A stretch of 64,000 nt of DNA from positions 10,702,169 through 10,766,168 of the forward strand of contig NC_087072.1 in assembly GCF_026151205.1 (NCBI RefSeq). The letters are read 5' to 3'. Within the stretch, counting starts at the first letter, position 1. Each line of letters begins with the position of its first letter. The notes under the pieces are model-generated. The model was not told the origin of the DNA. It saw only the letters and a program-made list of their open reading frames with translations, and ran no database searches. Positions 60,221-64,000 of this stretch are shown in pieces. The translations under genes were made by a program, and so were the position numbers. The stretch comes from Bolinopsis microptera. Taxonomy: Eukaryota > Ctenophora > Tentaculata > Lobata > Bolinopsidae.

Positions 60221-61117
60221 TTAAAACAAAGTGCTAATCCCTCCATTAAACGATTTCAAATGTTGTTCAACGTGTGTATCGAGGTGGTCTTTTCTAGAAG
60301 ACTCATAATCACAAAGCTCACACCTGTACGCTCTCTCCGAAGAGTGAGTTCGTTTGTGTCGTTTTATATCAGCAGTATTGCTGGCTCTATATTCGCACGA
60401 ATCACACTGAAAAGGTCGTTCACCGGTGTGCTTGCGAATGTGAATTACAAGGAGTTCATTCCTGGTGGTTGCGTATTCACAAACTTCACATTTGAACGGT
60501 CTCTCGTTTGTGTGGGTTCTAATGTGCTTTCTTAAAGTGCTCAGCTGACCCGCTTTGTACTCACAAACGTTACACTGAAAGGGCCGTTCTCCAGTGTGCT
60601 TCCTTACGTGGACTACAAGTGTTTGTTTCTGTCTGGAAGCATAATCGCAATGATCACATTTAAAAGGCTTTTCATCGCTGTGAATAGTCAGATGCCGTTT
60701 AAGAGTCTTCATATGCCCTGATTTGTACTCGCAGAACATGCATCTGTAGGGGCGTTCCCCTGTGTGGGTGCGGGAGTGCTCTTTTAGGTACTCTTTTCTG
60801 GTAGTAGTGTAGACACATTGCTCACATTTAAAAGGTCTAGCATGTTTGTGAACCGTCATATTATGAACCTTCAGGTGCTTCTTTTTATCTACTTCATACT
60901 CACACAAACTACAATGATAAGTTTTAATCGGACGGGGGATTTTGGGCATTTTCTTTTTACTGGTACCCCTCTCATTTAGTGGTACCCCTCTCTTTTTACT
61001 GGTACCCCTCTCATTTTCAGAAGTGATGTGAGCGGAGTTATTGGAAACGGCGACGTTTTCCTCGATCTCTGAAGGTTCTAGTTTTATTGTAATCTCGTCA
61101 ACTGATACAGATGCCAT
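60221..61117 (-). CDS. Eight-finger C2H2 zinc-finger protein
   Basis: A 298-residue single coding exon starting at Met 61117, shortly after an acceptor (atttcag), so a 5' UTR exon is expected. Residues 1-70 are acidic then basic, with a repeated RGTSKK/RGVPLNE block. Eight C2H2 fingers follow to near the C-terminus with TGERPF/NERPF-type linkers. Nearly all have the CxxCxY form (CEY, CDY). Finger 1 has H-x4-H spacing and the longest linker. Seven fingers in a regular array suggest sequence-specific DNA binding in the nucleus. There is no KRAB, BTB or SCAN domain. I cannot assign an orthologue. Confidence 0.9.
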   Translation of the reverse strand: MASVSVDEITIKLEPSEIEENVAVSNNSAHITSENERGTSKKRGVPLNERGTSKKKMPKIPRPIKTYHCSLCEYEVDKKKHLKVHNMTVHKHARPFKCEQCVYTTTRKEYLKEHSRTHTGERPYRCMFCEYKSGHMKTLKRHLTIHSDEKPFKCDHCDYASRQKQTLVVHVRKHTGERPFQCNVCEYKAGQLSTLRKHIRTHTNERPFKCEVCEYATTRNELLVIHIRKHTGERPFQCDSCEYRASNTADIKRHKRTHSSERAYRCELCDYESSRKDHLDTHVEQHLKSFNGGISTLF

Positions 61118-61479
61118 GACATGATCTGAAATTAGGATGTTAGTTTGTAAGATTAGTAGCACTCACAATATTATATACATTTATTGAAGTGAGTTAAAGC
61201 TGCATTTAAAAACTAGGGTGGAACTTCCTATCATTTTCATTTTAGGAAACTGTTGCAAGAATACAATAGTCGTTCGCTTTTTAAAAATATTTAGACAATT
61301 TCTCAAGGTCACAAAATAATCAAGATACAGAATATAAAGCGAAAAATTATAAATATCATCAAAAAAATATTACAAGACATGTGTGAAATAACTATATCGA
61401 AATTTTAACCATGGCAATCACCAAACAACATTCCAATAGCAACAGTTTTGTAATTTTCAAAAACTGCAGAGAATTCAAT
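61118..61479. other. Intergenic gap between FANCL and zinc-finger gene
   Basis: About 360 bases of AT-rich sequence, including the probable zinc-finger first intron or promoter and the FANCL 3' UTR. Nothing else seen. Confidence 0.5.
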
Positions 61480-62529
61480 TCATAGCACAGCCTGAATATG
61501 CATTGGCTTACTACAATACGGGCACTCCCCGAACACAGTCCCAAAACTGTGTCTCACATCTGGTAATCCCCTAAACCACTCAACCAAACAGTCCACGTGA
61601 TACAACTGCTTACACGTTTCATTGTTACAACTTACTTCCGGTATCTGGTCCATCATTTCATAGCAATAGCACACCCCACATTCAATAGAAATCGCACTGT
61701 TCTCCTCAGTTGGCTTACTGGGAAGTTCCAGATCTGAAATTGTGGCTAGATTCTCCACCATTCCCAGAGCAGGGTCCCACTCATCCGCTTTTTCATCCAG
61801 GAGATTCTGAAAAGGCTGTATAGACTTAGCTGAGCCCAGAAACCGGCACCTCGGCAACGTAGTGGGCTGAGAAGGATCAAGTGTAACTATCAGGGATACA
61901 TCTCCTTTCAGGACAATTCTACGATGAACAGCACCACGAGTGTATGGTTCAGGTTCAATAACCCAGCAATTAGAATCAATGTCATCCAGAATGTCCCACA
62001 GTACCTGGTACTGACTTATAACTTCTCTGAAAGTCCTCAAAACTTCCTGACATGACCACGTATCTGATATTATGAGCTCTTGTGGAAGGTCGCATGTTAA
62101 TGTGGGAGTTTTTGAGTCCAACTGAATGGCAACGTGGTGTTCTCTGTTACTTTCGTCAGTGTGCCTCAAGATGACCTGCTTGAAGTCTTGGTCTATTGAT
62201 TTAACACAGTCTGATGGTAGATTTGCGACTTGTTTGATGAGTATCAACAAGTGTTTACTATCCGTGGGACTAACTAGGATATCCTCTAGAAAAGTGACCA
62301 AGTTTGCAACAAAAGATTCCAATGTTGCCGAATTTTCTACAATCTTTGCAAGTTTTGAAGGATATTTGTCGAATTCTAACTTGAGGTCATCGTCAAAAGT
62401 CACTGCAGGAGGCTGACGATTATAGTCAACGGATATAAAATACTCGGAATTATCAGAAAGTTTAATGAAACCGGTAAGAGATTTTTTGGTGAGGGGCACT
62501 AGTTGAGGCTGACTGGCTATTGTTACCAT
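61480..62529 (-). CDS. FANCL: FANCL, Fanconi anaemia core-complex E3 ubiquitin ligase
   Basis: A single coding exon of 349 residues; human FANCL has 375. The N-terminal ELF-like region (PLTKKSLTGFIKLSD) leads into the double-RWD substrate-binding region (for example LLILIKQVANLPSD and CWVIEPEPYTRGAVHRRI). The C-terminal RING reads CGVCYCYEM, CNNETC, LYHVDCLVEWFRGLP, then FGTVFGECPYCSKPM, close to the human domain. With UBE2T, FANCL monoubiquitinates FANCD2 and FANCI at stalled forks and DNA crosslinks. The start is the first in-frame ATG; an acceptor-like ctgtacag about 20 bases upstream makes a further 5' exon possible. Absence of introns in the coding region is unusual for FANCL and could reflect old retroposition or intron loss. 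Confidence 0.93.
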   Translation of the reverse strand: MVTIASQPQLVPLTKKSLTGFIKLSDNSEYFISVDYNRQPPAVTFDDDLKLEFDKYPSKLAKIVENSATLESFVANLVTFLEDILVSPTDSKHLLILIKQVANLPSDCVKSIDQDFKQVILRHTDESNREHHVAIQLDSKTPTLTCDLPQELIISDTWSCQEVLRTFREVISQYQVLWDILDDIDSNCWVIEPEPYTRGAVHRRIVLKGDVSLIVTLDPSQPTTLPRCRFLGSAKSIQPFQNLLDEKADEWDPALGMVENLATISDLELPSKPTEENSAISIECGVCYCYEMMDQIPEVSCNNETCKQLYHVDCLVEWFRGLPDVRHSFGTVFGECPYCSKPMHIQAVL

Positions 62530-62759
62530 TCCACTTTTATGCCAACTCTGTACAGCATGCAAGTAAGCGTTCTAAAATTTGTAAGGCATGACCTCAGACC
62601 TTATGTACTTTGGATAGATTAATTTAAATTGTGGATAAATAAAGAAATAAATACGGATCTTGAAATAACATTAATTTTTAATTAGCCGATGTCAAGTTTC
62701 TAATATGTGATTTCACGTATGAAATTTTATATAAATACGATTCAGCCAGTCAAGGCTTA

Positions 62760-64000
62760 AGGGGACATACACCAAAACCTTTTTTGCCGGGACCCGGGAT
62801 TTGACTTCATATTATGTAAGTATAGACTACAACTGTAAGATATGAGGCATTGAAAAAATTTTTTGAGAGTACGCACTTTCGAAAAAAAAATTATTTTCTT
62901 TTTCGAAAATTTTGAAAATTTTGAGAAGTCTGTCGCTGTAATACCGATATTTTAGTCATTTTAAAAGTTTTTTGGCTGATTTTTTTACTGAACTTTACTT
63001 ACAATCCGGGCAAGAAGCCTCTCAAAGGATTATACAAATATTTAATAAATGACGAAGTTGCAGACTGAACAAGGTCGAAAAATTGAAATTAAAATTGTTG
63101 CAAAAAATCAAAGTTCTACATTTTACCAATCACCCAGGTCATGAGATATCGCTTCAAAAATTTTTGTGAGTGTAGCTGATGATCATATCCTACTTTTTTG
63201 GAACAGGATTTCTCTCAGTTTTGAGTTTTAAGGCATGAAATGTGGCTTCAAACGACTTAGTAAAATTCATCGTAAAAAAGGGCCAAACGTGTTAGATTTA
63301 AGGCTTAAAATGCCTATAACTCAAAAAGTGTCAGTTTTTTTGAAATAATTTTTACATAATCGTAATCACCTTGATAAGACGAATCTTTTAGTACCAAATA
63401 GGTGATTTTAGAAGACAAATTGTCTTAAATAATTTTTTAGCTCGAACACAAGGGTCCCTTTCATCAATTTTGTACTAATTGTACACATTTTTTTACAAAT
63501 TTTGTGTCTTCAAATATTATAAATTTGGTACTAAAAGATTCGTCTTATCAAGATGATTACGATTATGTAAAAATTATTTCAAAAAAACTGACACTTTTTG
63601 AGTTATAGGCATTTTAAGCCTTAAATCTAACACGTTTGGCCCTTTTTTACGATGAATTTTACTAAGTCGTTTGAAGCCACATTTCATGCCTTAAAACTCA
63701 AAACTGAGAGAAATCCTGTTCCAAAAAGTAGGATATGATCATCAGCTACACTCACAAAAATTTTTGAAGCGATATCTCATGACCTGGGTGATTGGTAAAA
63801 TGTAGAACTTTGATTTTTTGCAACAATTTTAATTTCAATTTTTCGACCTTGTTCAGTCTGCAACTTCGTCATTTATTAAATATTTGTATAATCCTTTGAG
63901 AGGCTTCTTGCCCGGATTGTAAGTAAAGTTCAGTAAAAAAATCAGCCAAAAAACTTTTAAAATGACTAAAATATCGGTATTACAGCGACAGACTTCTCAA
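62760..64000. mobile_element. Foldback element, copy 2 (cut by window end)
   Basis: Begins AGGGGACATACACCAAAA after TA, as in copy 1. The left arm runs to about 63393 and the right arm starts about 63527. The window stops inside the right arm, about 160 bases short of its expected end. The sequence is related to copy 1 throughout but clearly diverged from it. Confidence 0.88.

Overview
This is a stretch of animal nuclear genome. Genes are split by canonical GT-AG introns, and several conserved metazoan proteins can be rebuilt exon by exon: HEATR5, TP53RK/Bud32, TSEN2, FANCL, an RNF4-type RING protein, a Golgi carbohydrate sulfotransferase and class A GPCRs. The AT-rich introns, intronless receptor-type genes, divergent GPCR motifs and mixture of LINE, SINE and MITE relics suggest an invertebrate, probably an early-branching one such as a cnidarian. 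That placement is an inference from gene style, not from a diagnostic sequence. There is no bacterial, plasmid or viral organisation.

Layout. 1-3 kb: 3' exons of an RNF4-like SUMO-targeted ubiquitin ligase (-). 8.3-9.7 and 16.6-18.5 kb: two paralogous rhodopsin-type GPCR genes (+), with an intronless carbohydrate sulfotransferase (-) between them. 19.2-20.3 kb: a secreted or membrane-anchored PAN/ricin-like/CCP protein (-). 21.9-25.1 kb: a multi-exon Ser/Thr/Pro-rich gene with a SUMO-interaction-like motif and a Cys-rich C-terminus (-). 26.05-52.67 kb: a complete HEATR5 gene (-), rebuilt here as 27 coding exons and 1,953 residues; exon lengths and phases close exactly. Its 12.6-kb intron holds a 1.4-kb foldback element and about 5.9 copies of a ~1,513-bp tandem repeat. 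Another HEATR5 intron holds an antisense GPCR gene and a dead LINE ORF1. 53.1-53.4 kb: two small exons with two SUMO-interaction motifs (-), possibly the 5' end of the 21.9-25.1 kb gene, in which case HEATR5 lies wholly inside one of its introns. 53.6-57.4 kb: an internally deleted LINE (-). 57.7-62.5 kb: a compact same-strand run of TP53RK, TSEN2, an eight-finger C2H2 protein and FANCL. The window ends inside a second copy of the foldback element.

Functional links. TP53RK (KEOPS) and TSEN2 both act on tRNA. FANCL and RNF4-type ligases both serve ubiquitin-dependent genome maintenance. HEATR5 works in AP-1/endosome traffic. Adjacency in an animal genome does not imply an operon. Coordinates of spliced genes were built by eye from splice-site consensus and reading phase.
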